Source: Lantana camara
Taxonomy: Eukaryota > Streptophyta > Magnoliopsida > Lamiales > Verbenaceae
Assembly: GCA_037501455.1 (NCBI GenBank)
Contig: CM074858.1
Location: 84,604,501 to 84,668,500, forward strand
DNA length: 64,000 nucleotides
Direction: 5' to 3'
Made by a program: the position numbers and the translations under genes. Shown here piece by piece: positions 24,293 to 37,593 of the stretch. Below the pieces are notes generated by a model. The model did no database searches, was not told the origin of the DNA, and worked only from the letters and a program-made list of their open reading frames with translations. Position 1 is the first letter of the stretch. Each line of letters starts with the position of its first letter.

Positions 24293-27200
24293 TGTAGCAC
24301 CCCACACGTGAGGCACCACATCCCCCGCACTATGGCTCAACACGAGTAACGAAACAGTACTCCGCACCCGTATCAAACCATAGCGAACGGGAGACAAACA
24401 TAAAAACTTTTCTAAGCCAGGCGGAGCTAGACCCTGCAATGAAAACCAATCCACAAAGTATAATGCATGGCAAAGCCAAAGTTCAAGTATACCAACCATA
24501 AGCAGAATTTGGGCTCTTCAGGCCTCTTTTAAATCAATAGCAAAACTCAGTAACAGTAATTCAATAACAATTACATAATTATTCAAGTTGATGATATAAT
24601 AGAACGAATCATACATAATTCCAATACATGAATGAGTGAAGAGACTCTCCTAATCTAACTCGACTCACTCAAAGACTCCAACACCTCCGCCTAGCTCGAA
24701 ACTCCAAACTCCAACCTGCACACTAAAAAGATTGGGGAGGGAGAGGGGTCAGTCTCTAGAAGACTGAGTGAGCAGGAGCGATACATATATATAAAACATG
24801 CACATGCGAGTCATAAATCCCGAGCAAGGTTTTGGTTGTGATTAGTTCCCAAAAAGGGCAAGAAAATAGATAGACAATGCTCGACCTTTACGACTAATTC
24901 ATATTAAATTCATTACATTCATAAATCATACATAAATATAAGGCTCGGCGAGTGAGCGTGCACAATCTCCATCCAAACTCCGACCGTGTACGACAATTTC
25001 CAATAATATGTTGATTAGGTGATCATGCAGTATATCATAATACACGCATACCATAAATCATAACATAAACATATTCGTTTAGGCAATCCGTGTCCCGGCC
25101 TTCCCGCACGGTGCATAAACATATCATAAACATATTCATAAGCATAATCATATCATAACCAACCTTCTTCCTCCGGGTGGTGGACGGGTTTGCAAGACCC
25201 GACCACCCAATCATATCAATGCGGCTATGAGGTTCATGAGGCCTCAAAGCCCGGTTAGCGTTTCCCCGTCAAGAACCTCCCTTGACGAAGTCCGTTTCGC
25301 CGTAAGTTGGAACTAGTATATGGGATCCCCGTCAGCCCTTGCTTCCTCGGTTCGCCACATATACTAAGTCCCGGGGCCCGTGAACATAACATACATAACA
25401 TGATCTCGCCAAAACATATCAATACATACATAGGATACATACTATAAGAAATCATACTTTACCGTGTAACTCGGCATATGCTATATACGTACCTCTTCGT
25501 GTCATCCGAATCCTTAGCTAGCGTGAAGACACACGGTTTGGAGCATAGCCTCATTACAAAACCATTTTTAAGCTTATATACGCTCATACGTATAAATCAG
25601 AAGAATTTACTCGATAACTTCATTTGAGAACCATATATATATAATCATAAGGTTTTGGCCAAAGCTTTTCACATAAGGGTTGTAGGGTTTGTTACATAGC
25701 TAAAACAAAACCACCCTCACCTGAACCGTGATGAAACAAGGAACGAGTACCAAGTGCCCGAAGGATCAAGATCTCTCCACCCTGGAGATAAACTGTACAA
25801 AAGACCACAAGACGTGTTCGTGAGACTCGAGACTCTAAATGAACCATATATGACGCACGGCAATGCTCAAGCATGATATGAAGGCATAAAGATCATATTA
25901 AGGCATTTAAATCATATAACCAAGTCATTCACGCATTCATTCATTTTCATTCAAATTCATCAATTCATATCTCCAATCAAATTAATTCAAGAATTCAAAT
26001 AGGAGCATAGAACATATTCAATATCTCCCATAATGCTACCACATACTTCATATTACATAAGATAGCATATTTCCAAGGTTTGACAACAAGAAGGAATCAT
26101 ATGATATAGAAAATGAGTTATGCGATTCATAGACGACATATAAACACACATAAATGGCATTAAGTAAAAGCATGCCTACAACTCATCCAAATACCATGAA
26201 ATTACACCATAATGCTCCCAACATATATCAAAACAAGTTCATAGTTCAACACACAAGAAGATAAAGTCATTAAGGAGGTGAAATAAATCGAAAACCGAAA
26301 AGGAAGCAACAAAGACTGCGCAAGGGAAGGGACACGGGGGTGTCACCCTTCTTAGCCAAACTGAGCCACGACCGTGGCTCAGTACAGAACTGACCAGAGG
26401 GTGTGACACGCCCGTGTCTCACTCTTATGAGTAAATGAGACAGGGGGTTGTCACGGTACAGAACCAAAACCGTTCACAAGTTAAAACCGGCAAAACTGAT
26501 CCCTTACAAACAATTTAAAGCATATTAGGGTGACCAACAACCACACAATTGCAACAGCAACAATTCTGTCACAGATCATGCGTAAGAACAGGCCATGTAC
26601 TTCGGTTTTGAGGCTTAAAATGGATCCAAATACTTGCAACATGAATGCTAACATATAGAGCAATGAGTGTACATCAACTCCATGCAATTTCACACGAAAT
26701 GGAGACCATTTGATCAAGTAACAACACAATATTTCACACAGCAGTTCGAAAACAGAGGAAGTAATTTGATCATCAAGTTTGGAGCTCCATATCTCATAAT
26801 TTCATAAAAGGAGCAAGAGATGAAATCCTCCTAACATCATATACTATCAGTTGGGAAAGAAATTGGCCAAGAAACAAGCTCATATAATCATTTACAAGCA
26901 AGGAAATCAGCCACACAAGCAAATAGGTCACTAGAACAAAAATCCCTAAAAGTTCATACCAAACTCATAATTCAAACCCTAATCAATTCTGATCCAAATC
27001 ATGTTGTAAGGAGATGAAATCAAGTATAATAGAGTAGAGAAGACATAAATATTCATACCTTAAAGATTTGGTGAAGAAAAATGGTGATTTGAGCTCAAAA
27101 TCACAAAGGATGGCCAAGGGTTTTCTTTCTTTCTTCTCTTCTCCTCTCTCGTTCAGCTCCAGCTGCAAGAGGAGATATTTTGGCTCGGTTTTTCAGAGGT

Positions 27201-27990
27201 AAAGGGGTAGGAGAAGGCTTAACCCATGGTACAAAATTCATGGTTAAGGTATGGTTAGGTTAGGTTAAGTAAAAAGGGTCCCACCATGAAGACTAGTCAA
27301 CATAAAGAGCTCTTCTTGTACGAGTTGTCTGTTACGGTTGGATTTCGGAGGGCTTAATGATTTCAAAAAGGTATGAGGCTTGTTCCATTGTCTCCGAATC
27401 GTCGATACGAAGGCAACGGAGGTGTCGGAATTCGAATCCGAATTCCCGAGCTCAAGATATCACGCACGGAACCAAGGGTTCGCTAATTGCTCGTTAGCCC
27501 CAAACTTGGTTCCAACAATCAAATTAAATCCGTTAACACGTCAAATGAATCCGAAAACATAAACCGAGCATATAGGCATGTTCATAACACACATATTTAC
27601 GACATACTAAATTTTTATACCAATCCGATATCATTACATATATGAACGAAGCACAAACAGAACACTCTTGCTCATGAACGAATTCATATTGTTATAAATA
27701 AATTACTAAACTTAAATTCCATATTAATTAAATTAAAACCAACTACTAACATGTTGAAATTAATTAACGAAATTACCGAAATAGTTAAGGTAACATGAAA
27801 CCCTAATTGAGAATTTAAACACTAAGTATCAAAGTAAAATAAAATGAATTAAATTAAAATAGAAATAGTTTATAGTTTAAAACAAATATAAACATTTATA
27901 AACAATTAATCATATAATTAAATAATTAAATCGCGCAATTTATAAACAAATACGTCATATTATTATAAACTGAAAAACTGGGGCGTTACA
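24293..27990 (-). repeat. Array LTR 4 (short form, 3,698 bp)
   Basis: Copy of LTR 2 at a distance of exactly 13,958 bp, with about nine differences by eye. It shares one variant, GTTGATG (24590), with LTR 3 and not with LTRs 1, 2 or 5, which may mark a short gene-conversion tract. Confidence 0.92.
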
Positions 27991-30900
27991 ATCTCTCCCC
28001 CTTAAAAAGAATCCGTCCTCGGATTCACACACGCCTGAAAACAAACAATGAAAGATTCCCCGTCTCTCACAAGCAACAAGGAGAGAGCCCCGTCTCTCGA
28101 GTAGCAATGAGAGAACCCCGTCTCTCCAACAACAATGAGAGAACCCCGTCTCTCGCAAGCAAAGAGAGTACCCCGTCTCTCAAACAAAAATAAGAGAATC
28201 CCCGTCTCTTAACCGAAAATAAAGCAAGGAAGTCTCCAATACTCCCAAGCAACTCACGCAAAACCAGATTTAAAATCACGTAAGGTACCCAAAGCAAGTA
28301 ATAGATGTCTCCCACATTGATTTTCAATTACTCCAAGTAATTTAACACAGTACGAGATCAAAACACTTAACATAAAATTTATGTAGGTTAATTTTGCATG
28401 GATGCATGTATCATGAATGCTATAAGTACCGTTCACCGTAGTTGCAAAATTCAGATTTGTGAGTTGTCGTTGTCCAAGGTCTGATCGGTCCCGAATGTAG
28501 CTCAGTGCCCAGCTTGTCTTGAACCTCTTCAAGGTTCCTTGGTGAAGCAATTGATAAATCCTTTAAGGATCATATTCTTAGATCCGTTCTGACTTGTACT
28601 GTTTCCAGTCTTCACCATTTCCTTTAACCCTCCTTCGACCAACCAACTCTTTTTAATTAACTGAATTTGGCTTCCCGAATGCTCTTAGACCATCCTTCTC
28701 GAAGTTAGGTCCATAGCTACTATCTTACCCATATCGGAGTTTAAAATACCCTCAAGGATAACTACTCCTGACAATCTTGACGATTCGATCCCTACCTTGG
28801 GGTATTCGTCATTAGGATCTACCTTAACAAATCCATTCATTCCCTTTGACCCCTTCAAGTTATATTTGGCATCTAGCTCCATATTTCTTGAATCGAAGAT
28901 AAAATGTTCTTGATGCGTTTTGAAGTTTGATGTAAATCCTCCAATGATCATCTTATTGGATTACTCGTGATCGCCATCATTCCATTATATGCCAACTTGA
29001 TTCGACACTCTCTCTCTTGTCAATTCTGACTTAGGAGTTTCCAGAAGCTCCCTTATAATTCTGTTATCCCCAGATCCCTGTTCTATACATAGGAATATTC
29101 TCCAAGACATTTCCTTTATACCTAATGAGGGACTCCAACCCGACTTGAGTAACTTAACTCTCCTCTTAACCGCTTAACCATTCAAGCCGTCTTGTTTATT
29201 TTTGATCATCACTAAGAGGACTCCCAGGTCTTCCTTAATTTACACTTTCGTTATTCTTACTGAAATATTTCTTCGAGCACCCTTTCAGTCGTCCAATTTG
29301 TTCCTCGGTCGTGCTCTCCCCCTTAAATTTCTGTTGTCCCGGGTTGAACTCCATCGATTCTTCTTTTATCGAAACTCTTGATGGGTAAATCCCATTAGGT
29401 GGAGTTTAACCGATATAGAAATCAAAGATTTGGCCTTTCAACTCCTCCCCTAGTTCTCTCGATGTCCGAAACTCCTTTCTTAATCTTGTCCGGAACTCTA
29501 GTCTCACTTCTCCTTCTGAATTCTTGTTTCCGTTAACCTATCCCTTACTAGAAGTTCTTATTTCCCAAATTCACCTTCCTTCTAATGTCATCCTATTATT
29601 TCTCTTCCTCATAACTCAGATGTGGCTCGGTTGAACTGAGACTTGATAGTGGAGGCGAAAGGACTTCCTATCAAGTAAACACTAAAATGCTTGTTGGGTT
29701 AAAATGACAATACATGGGTTACGTTTACATCAAGTAATTATACCATACATTAGCGCAACGAAACTAATTAGAAATGCACGGATAAACATAAGGTCAAAAG
29801 AATAAATAATTAATGCAAAATATGATGCACGTGCTATGAATGCTTTGGAACCTGTCACCGATGTGGGAAGTTATTAGCTAGGTAGCTCTCCTCGTTCTTC
29901 CGATCCCAAGGTCACTTGACCTGGTAATTATTCCTTGCCTTTCCCACGGTCTTCGAGACTTCCATACATCTTTGTAAATCAACTTGTATCTTCCACTATC
30001 CGAAATTGCAATTTCTTGATCCCTAATTCTTCCACGTCCACTGAGTTAGCATCTACACTTCTTCTCGTAATTCGACCTTTACTTCTAATCGTCACCTTAA
30101 TCAAGAATCCCGTACCTATCCTTTGTGAATTCAATTCATCTCCAATTGCTTACATTTGAGCGCATGATATCCTTGCAAGGAGTGATTGCCTTTCTTTACC
30201 GTTCCCATTTGTTGCTTCATATCTTCCATTTTACTTCACAACATGGCAATTCAGCTTGGTTTTGGAAAACGAACTCATATCCCAATCAACACCTTGATCA
30301 AGATTCCCGTGACTATTGTTTATGAGTTTCCCATCACGATCGAAATCCAGAGCACCCAAGTCCAACTCTTCCCGGTCTTAACTTCGACGGACTTGATTTC
30401 AATTCACCAGGCTTCATCAGAAATCCTTCTTGTCGACCCCAGGTACACAGCTTCTACCGGACCCATTTTATCTTAGTCTCTCCTAATTATTGAGATCTCT
30501 TCAACGATCCCATCCGGGATCGAAATATCTTCAAGGTTCGTTCACTTCATTCTTTAGGTTGACCGATCTTGCTGAATCCAATTAAAACACTCCAAGTAGC
30601 AGATTCTCATAAATTAGTCTTTTGAGTCCCAACAATCCCATGATTAATTCCTATTCCGATTTCACCAAATGTCTCTCTGCCATCGCATCTCTAGATTCAA
30701 TCTTCCCATTCCGAATCCTCATCTTTGACTCTAGCTCCATTTGGGAAGTCTCACATCTCTAATTCTCTACATTCTTCCCAGAGTATCCTGCCCATCTTCC
30801 ATGCCTCAGAAGGTTTGCAATCGATCTTCTTTGTCATAGAACTTGGCCGTGGTTTGATATTATCTTCATAACCTATAAATCATAGCTTACTTCAAGAGTA

Positions 30901-31131
30901 GATGCATGCGATTAGTGCATGCTCATGACACATTTTCAGCAATTATTGCAAGGATCCTTATGTAAATACAACAGATAGTCCAACGAAATTCAAAAAGGAA
31001 GGCCAAATTCATGTTCAAGATCAATGCAATGCACACATTGTCATATAGTCCCTAAGCCGTACGACCTAGACTGACTCACACACGACACGAGAACACCGGT
31101 TTTGCAACCGGGCTCTGATACCACTTAAGGA
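27991..31131 (-). mobile_element. Array internal region 4 (type B copy, 3,141 bp)
   Basis: Copy of internal region 2, including the CCCGGG insertion near 29337, at 13,958 bp distance. It has about nine differences by eye and no coding capacity. Primer site 31112-31123; polypurine tract from 27991. Confidence 0.88.
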
Positions 31132-34100
31132 TGTAGCACCCCACACGTGAGGCACCACATCCCCCGCACTATGGCTCAACACGAGTAACGAAACAGTACT
31201 CCGTACCCGTATCAAACCATAGCGAACGGGAGACAAACATAAAAACTTTTCTAAGCCAGGCGGAGCTAGACCCTGCAATGAAAACCAATCCACAAAGTAT
31301 AATGCATGGCAAAGCCAAAGTTCAAGTATACCAACCATAAGCAGAATTTGGGCTCTTCAGGCCTCTTTTAAATCAATAACAAAACTCAGTAACAGTAATT
31401 CAATAACAATTACATAATTATTCAAGTTCATGATATAATAGAACGAATCATACATAATTCCAATACATGAATGAGTGAAGAGACTCTCCTAATCTAACTC
31501 GACTCACTCAAAGACTCCAACACCTCCGCCTAGCTCGAAACTCCAAACTCCAACCTGCACACTAAAAAGATTGGGGAGGGAGAGGGGTCAGTCTCTAGAA
31601 GACTGAGTGAGCAGGAGCGATACATATATATAAAACATGCACATGCGAGTCATAAATCCCGAGCAAGGTTTTGGTTGTGATTAGTTCCCAAAAAGGGCAA
31701 GAAAATAGATAGACAATGCTCGACCTTTACGACTAATTCATATTAAATTCATTACATTCATAAATCATACATAAATATAAGGCTCGGCGAGTGAGCGTGC
31801 ACAATCTCCATCCAAACTCCGACCGTGTACGACAATTTCCAATAATATGTTGATTAGGTGATCATGCAGTATATCATAATACACGCATACCATAAATCAT
31901 AACATAAACATATTCGTTTAGGCAATCCGTGTCCCGGCCTTCCCACACGGTGCATAAACATATCATAAACATATTCATAAGCATAATCATATCATAACCA
32001 ACCTTCTTCCTCCGGGTGGTGGACGGGTTTGCAAGACCCGACCACCCAATCATATCAATGCGGCTATGAGGTTCATGAGGCCTCAAAGCCCGGTTAGCGT
32101 TTCCCCGTCAAGAACCTCCCTTGACGAAGTCCGTTTCGCCGTAAGTTGGAACTAGTATATGGGATCCCCGTCAGCCCTTGCTTCCTCGGTTCGCCACATA
32201 TACTAAGTCCCGGGGCCCGTGAACATAACATACATAACATGATCTCGCCAAAACATATCAATACATACATAGGATACATACTATAAGAAATCATACTTTA
32301 CCGTGTAACTCGGCATATGCTATATACGTACCTCTCCGTGTCATCCGAATCCTTAGCTAGCGTGAAGACACACGGTTTGGAGCATAGCCTCATTACAAAA
32401 CCATTTTTAAGCTTATATACGCTCATACGTATAAATCAGAAGAATTTACTCGATAACTTCATTTGAGAACCATATATATATAATCATAAGGTTTTGGCCA
32501 AAGCTTTTCACATAAGGGTTGTAGGGTTTGTTACATAGCTAAAACAAAACCACCCTCACCTGAACCGTGATGAAACAAGGAACGAGTACCAAGTGCCCGA
32601 AGGATCAAGATCTCTCCACCCTGGAGATAAACTGTACAAAAGACCACAAGACGTGTTCGTGAGACTCGAGACTCTAAATGAACCAAATATGACGCACGGT
32701 AATGCTCAAGCATGATATGAAGGCATAAAGATCATATTAAGGCATTTAAATCATATAACCAAGTCATTCACGCATTCATTCATTTTCATTCAAATTCATC
32801 AATTCATATCTCCAATCAAATTAATTCAAGAATTCAAATAGGAGCATAGAACATATTCAATATCTCCCATAATGCTACCACATACTTCATATTACATAAG
32901 ATAGCATATTTCCAAGGTTTGACAACAAGAAGGAATCATATGATATAGAAAATGAGTTATGCGATTCATAGACGACATATAAACACACATAAATGGCATT
33001 AAGTAAAAGCATGCCTACAACTCATCCAAATACCATGAAATTACACCATAATGCTCCCAACATATATCAAAACAAGTTCATAGTTCAACACACAAGAAGA
33101 TAAAGTCATTAAGGAGGTGAAATAAATCGAAAACCGAAAAGGAAGCAACAAAGACTGCGCAAGGGAAGGGACACGGGGGTGTCACCCTTCTTAGCCAAAC
33201 TGAGCCACGACTGTGGCTCAGTACAGAACTGACCAGAGGGTGTGACACGCCCATGTCTCACTCTTATGAGTAAATGAGACACGGGGGTGTCACGGTACAG
33301 AACCAAAACCGTTCACAAGTTAAAACCGGCAAAACTGATCCCTTATAAACTCAATCCAAAAGCATACCAAACCAACTCCAAATGCTATGAAACTTAATAT
33401 ACAACATATTGGCATGTTATGAACATATTTCATTTAGAGTGTAAAAGCTAAATCACACATTAAGGTCATCGAATCCAAGAAACAAAACTGGGTCGCCAAA
33501 ATCGCACATATGAGCCCTAATGATTCCATCAAGCCTTGATCAAGTACTTAGGGGTTGAATTTGGATCTGAAACTTTGGGGAAAGCATGCTAACATACTAA
33601 AAAACTAGTATACTTCATATATATGCAAAATGGCACAATTTAAAGCATATTAGGGTGACCAACAACCACACAATTGCAACAGCAACAATTCTGTCACAGA
33701 TCATGCATAAGAACAGGCCATGTACTTCGGTTTTGAGGCTTAAAATGGATCCAAATACTTGCAACATGAATGCTAACATATAGAGCAATGAGTGTACATC
33801 AACTCCATGCAATTTCACACGAAATGGAGACCATTTGATCAAGCAACAACACAATATTTCACACAGCAGTTCGAAAACAGAGGAAGTAATTTGATCATCA
33901 AGTTTGGAGCTCCATATCTCATAATTTCATAAAAGGAGCAAGAGATGAAATCCTCCTAACATCATATACTATCAGTTGGGAAAGAAATTGGCCAAGAAAC
34001 AAGCTCATATAATCATTTACAAGCAAGGAAATCAGCCACACAAGCAAATAGGTCACTAGAACAAAAATCCCTAAAAGTTCATACCAAACTCATAATTCAA

Positions 34101-35115
34101 ACCCTAATCAATTCTGATCCAAATCATGTTGTAAGGAGATGAAATCAAGTATAATAGAGTAGAGAAGACATAAATATTCATACCTTAAATATTTGGTGAA
34201 GAAAAATGGTGATTTGAGCTCAAAATCACAAAGGATGGCCAAGGGTTTTCTTTCTTTCTTCTCTTCTCCTCTCTCGTTCAGCTCCAGCTGCAAGAGGAGA
34301 TATTTTGGCTCGGTTTTTCAGAGGTAAAGGGGTAGGAGAAGGCTTAACCCATGGTACAAAAGTCATGGTTAAGGTATGGTTAGGTTAGGTTAAGTAAAAA
34401 GGGTCCCACCATGAAGACTAGTCAACATAAAGAGCTCTTCTTGTACGAGTTGTCCATTACGGTTGGATTTCGGAGGTCTTAATGATTTCAAAAAGGTATG
34501 AGGCTTGTTCCATTGTCTCCGAATCGTCGATACGAAGGCAACGGAGGTGTCGGAATTCGAATCCGAATTCCCGAGCTCAAGATATCACGCACGGAACCAA
34601 GGGTTCGGTAATTGCTCGTTAGCCCCCAACTTGGTTCCAACAATCAAATTAAATCCGTTAACACGTCAAATGAATCCGAAAACATAAACCGAGCATATAG
34701 GCATGTTCATAACACATATATTTACGACATACTAAATTTGTATACCAATCCGATATCATTACATATATGAACGAAGCACAAACAGAACACTCTTGCTCAT
34801 GAACGAATTCATATTGTTATAAATAAATTACTAAACTTAAATTCCATATTAATTAAATTAAAACCAACTACTAACATGTTAAAATTAATTAACGAAATTA
34901 CCGAAATAGTTAAGGTAACATGAAACCCTAATTGAGAATTTAAACACTAAGTATCAAAGTAAAATAAAATGAATTAAATTAAAATAGAAATAGTTTATAG
35001 TTTAAAACAAATATAAACATTTATAAACAATTAATCATATAATTAAATAATTAAATCGCGCAATTTATAAACAAATACGTCACATTATCATAAACTGAAA
35101 AACTTGGGCGTTACA
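31132..35115 (-). repeat. Array LTR 5 (long form, 3,984 bp)
   Basis: Last LTR of the array, ending at the right TSD. It has the 286-bp segment (about 33348-33633). Private changes include TTTGTATACC near 34739, CATTATCATA near 35085 and CTTGGGCG near 35103, the last close to its terminus. Confidence 0.92.
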
Positions 35116-35120
35116 TGATC
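35116..35120. repeat. Target-site duplication, right copy (TGATC)
   Basis: Matches 3497-3501 exactly and separates the array from the resumed copia integrase frame. Confidence 0.93.
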
Positions 35121-37577
35121 CATTCTGATGTTTGTGGACTGCTTAATGTAAGCACGAGAAACAATCATCAGTATTTCATAACCTTCACCGATGACTTTAG
35201 TCGGTATGGTTATGTATACTTAATGAAGTATAAATCTGAAGCTTTTGAGAAATTCCTAGAATTTCAAAAAGAGGTTGAGAACCAAACTGGTCACAAGATC
35301 AAAGCACTTCGATCTGATCGAGGAGACGAGTATCTTAGTGACGAATTCCTTAATCATCTCAAAGATAATGGGATTATCTCTCAGTGGACTCCTCCGGGAA
35401 CTCCTCAACTCAATGGAGTTTTTGAGAGAAGGAATCGAACTCTACTTGATATGGTTCGTTCCATGATGAGTTTCACTGACTTACCACCTTCTTTCTGGGG
35501 TTATGCTCTAGAAAGTGCAGCAAAGATTTTGAATCTGGTTCCCTCTAAGTCAGTCCCTAAAACGCCCTATGAAATGTGGTATGGTAAAATCCCTAGTTAT
35601 TCTTACCTAAGAATTTGGGGTTGTCCTGCTTACGTGAAGAGGACAGTGGGAGATAAGTTAGAATCTCGTTCTAACTTATGCTACTTTGTAGGTTATCCTA
35701 AGGAATCCATAGGATACTACTTCTGTGATCAATCTGAGCAAAAGGTGTTTGTTTCCAGAAATGCTAATTTTCTTGAGGAACCGTTCCTTAAAGAAAAGAA
35801 AGGCAAGATCGTAGAATTAGAGAAAGTAAAAAGTGACCCTACACCACCCACTGAAGAAAAATCCCCTTCTGATCAACCACAACCAATCATGAATTTCGAT
35901 ACACACGTAAATCCTTCTCTAAGGCGTTCTGAACGTGCTCCTAGATAGCCAGAGAGATGGTATGGATTCTTCCATGAGATCTCTCAAAAGGATAATGATC
36001 CTCTAACATATGAGGAGGCACTTTCAGATTCTGACTCTGAACAGTGGATAGAACCCATGAAATTCGAAATGGATTCCATGAACTCTAACCAAGTTTGGAC
36101 CTTGGTAGATTTGCCTGATGGGGTCAAACCCATAGGTTGCAAATGGATCTTTAAGAGAAAGCTTGGAGTTGATGGAAGCATTGCAGCCTACAAAGCAAGA
36201 CTAGTTGCAAAAGGATTCACACAAAGACCCGGCGTGGACCTTGATGAAACCTTTCCACCAGTTACAATGCAAAAGTCTATTCGGTCATGCTTGCCATTGC
36301 TGCATATTGTGACTATGAGATATGGCAAATGGATGTGAAAACTGCCTTTCTCAATGGTGACATAGATAAATACATTTATATGGAGCAACCCATAGGTTTC
36401 ACATTCAGTGGGAGCGAGCAAAAGGTTTGCAAACTCCAAAGATCAATCTATGGATTAAAACAGACTTCTGGGAATTGGAACATTCGATTTGATGAACCAG
36501 TCAAATCGTTTGGATTCATTCAAATTTCGAATGAATCATGTGTGTATAGAAAGGAATTGGAGACCTCAGTGCAATTCTTAGTACTTTATGTTGATGACAT
36601 CCTTCTTATTGGGAATTCGAAGGATGACATGAAAGTAACTAAGTTATGGTTATCGAACCAATTCAAGATGAAAGATCTTGGTGATGTATCCTATATCCTT
36701 GGAATTAAAATCTATCGAGATAGATCTAGAAGGTTAATAGGACTATCACAGTCGATGTACATTGACAAAGTATTGAAGAGATTCAATATGGAGTCAGCAA
36801 AGGTTAAGAACCTTCCTATGAGTGTAGGAACATGTCTTTCTAAGAAGATATGTCCTAAGACTAACCTTGAGAAGGAAAGAATGACTCATACACCTTATGC
36901 ATCAGCAATAGGTAGCATAATGTATGCAATGTTATGTACTTGACCGGATATGGCTTATGCACTTAGTGTAACAAGTCGTTTCCAATCTGACCCTGGAGAT
37001 GGTTACTGGGCTGCCGTGAAGAATATTCTTAAGTACTTGAAAAGTACTAAAGATTTATTCTTAGTTTACGGAGGTCAGAAAGATCTTACTGTCGAAAGAT
37101 ACTGCAATGCAAGCTTTGCATCTGACTTAGATGATTTTAAGTCAATGTCAGGATACATTTTCTACCCAAACGGCGGAGCAGTGAGTTGGAAGAGTTCCAA
37201 GCAAACGACCACTGCAGATTCGACCACTGAGGCCGAATACTTAGCTGCAAATGATGCAGCTAAGGAAGGTGTTTGGATTAGAAACTTCATTCAAGAGTTG
37301 AATGTTGTTCCTAGCATGAAAGACCCCATTACTGTGTTTTGTGACAACACTGGGGCGGTTGCTCAAGCGAGAGAACCAAGATCTCACCAACGGACCAAAC
37401 ACATTATTAGGAAGTATCGCCTAATCCGTGAAATTATCAGAAGACGAGATGTGCAAATTGAGAGGGTCGCATCAGCAGAGAACGTGGCAGATCCACTTGC
37501 TAAACCCCCTTAGTCGAGAAGCTTTCCAAGGTCATCTTCAGAAGATGGGACTTAGAGTAGCTCTAGAATGGCTTTGA
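35121..37577 (+). pseudogene. Copia gag-pol, C-terminal part (integrase core, RT, RNase H), multiply broken
   Basis: Continues the polyprotein cut at 3501. Integrase core: TDDFS near 35187, SDRGDEY near 35311 and ERRNR near 35420 supply the D, D and E. RT: the KARLVAKGF region near 36195, MDVKTAFLNGD near 36331 and YVDD near 36588. RNase H: near 37090-37480, with TEAEYLA and CDNTGA motifs. Breaks: TAG stop at 35946-35948; a one-base loss near 36282 that shifts frame; a TGA stop at 36941-36943 that looks like CGA to TGA decay; and an extra C in the run near 37505 that shifts the last residues, whose natural stop would be 37575-37577. Dead coding sequence, recognisable as copia throughout. Confidence 0.93.
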
Positions 37578-37579
37578 AG

Positions 37580-37593
37580 GGCAAGTGGGAGAT
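37580..37593 (+). other. Copia polypurine tract
   Basis: GGCAAGTGGGAGAT lies directly before the LTR start TGTTAGG, the usual copia arrangement just after the pol stop. Confidence 0.8.

Larger units (their letters stand above)
3502..35115 (-). mobile_element. Tandem array of a large non-autonomous LTR element: five LTRs, four internal regions
   Basis: The 31,614-bp insertion begins TGTAGCACCCC and ends GGGCGTTACA, so on the minus strand it starts TGTAACGCCC and ends GGGGTGCTACA. Five direct LTR copies alternate with four internal regions. Each internal region has a minus-strand primer site on one side and a polypurine tract on the other. No gag, protease, RT or integrase motif is visible in any unit. 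LTRs of 3.7-4.0 kb around a 3.1-kb non-coding core match the LARD class of non-autonomous elements. One TSD flanks the whole array, so it arose from one insertion event and then grew by recombination, or it inserted already multimeric. Confidence 0.92.

Noticed and set aside
3502..35115. Many repeated 60-98 codon frames across the array
   Set aside because: They recur only because the array repeats. They overlap each other on both strands and do not match known proteins.
3502..35115. Array as a pure assembly artefact
   Set aside because: Units differ by ordered substitutions, a 6-bp insertion and a 286-bp segment, and the outer TSD is correct. This is unlike simple duplication of one sequence, though long reads should confirm it.
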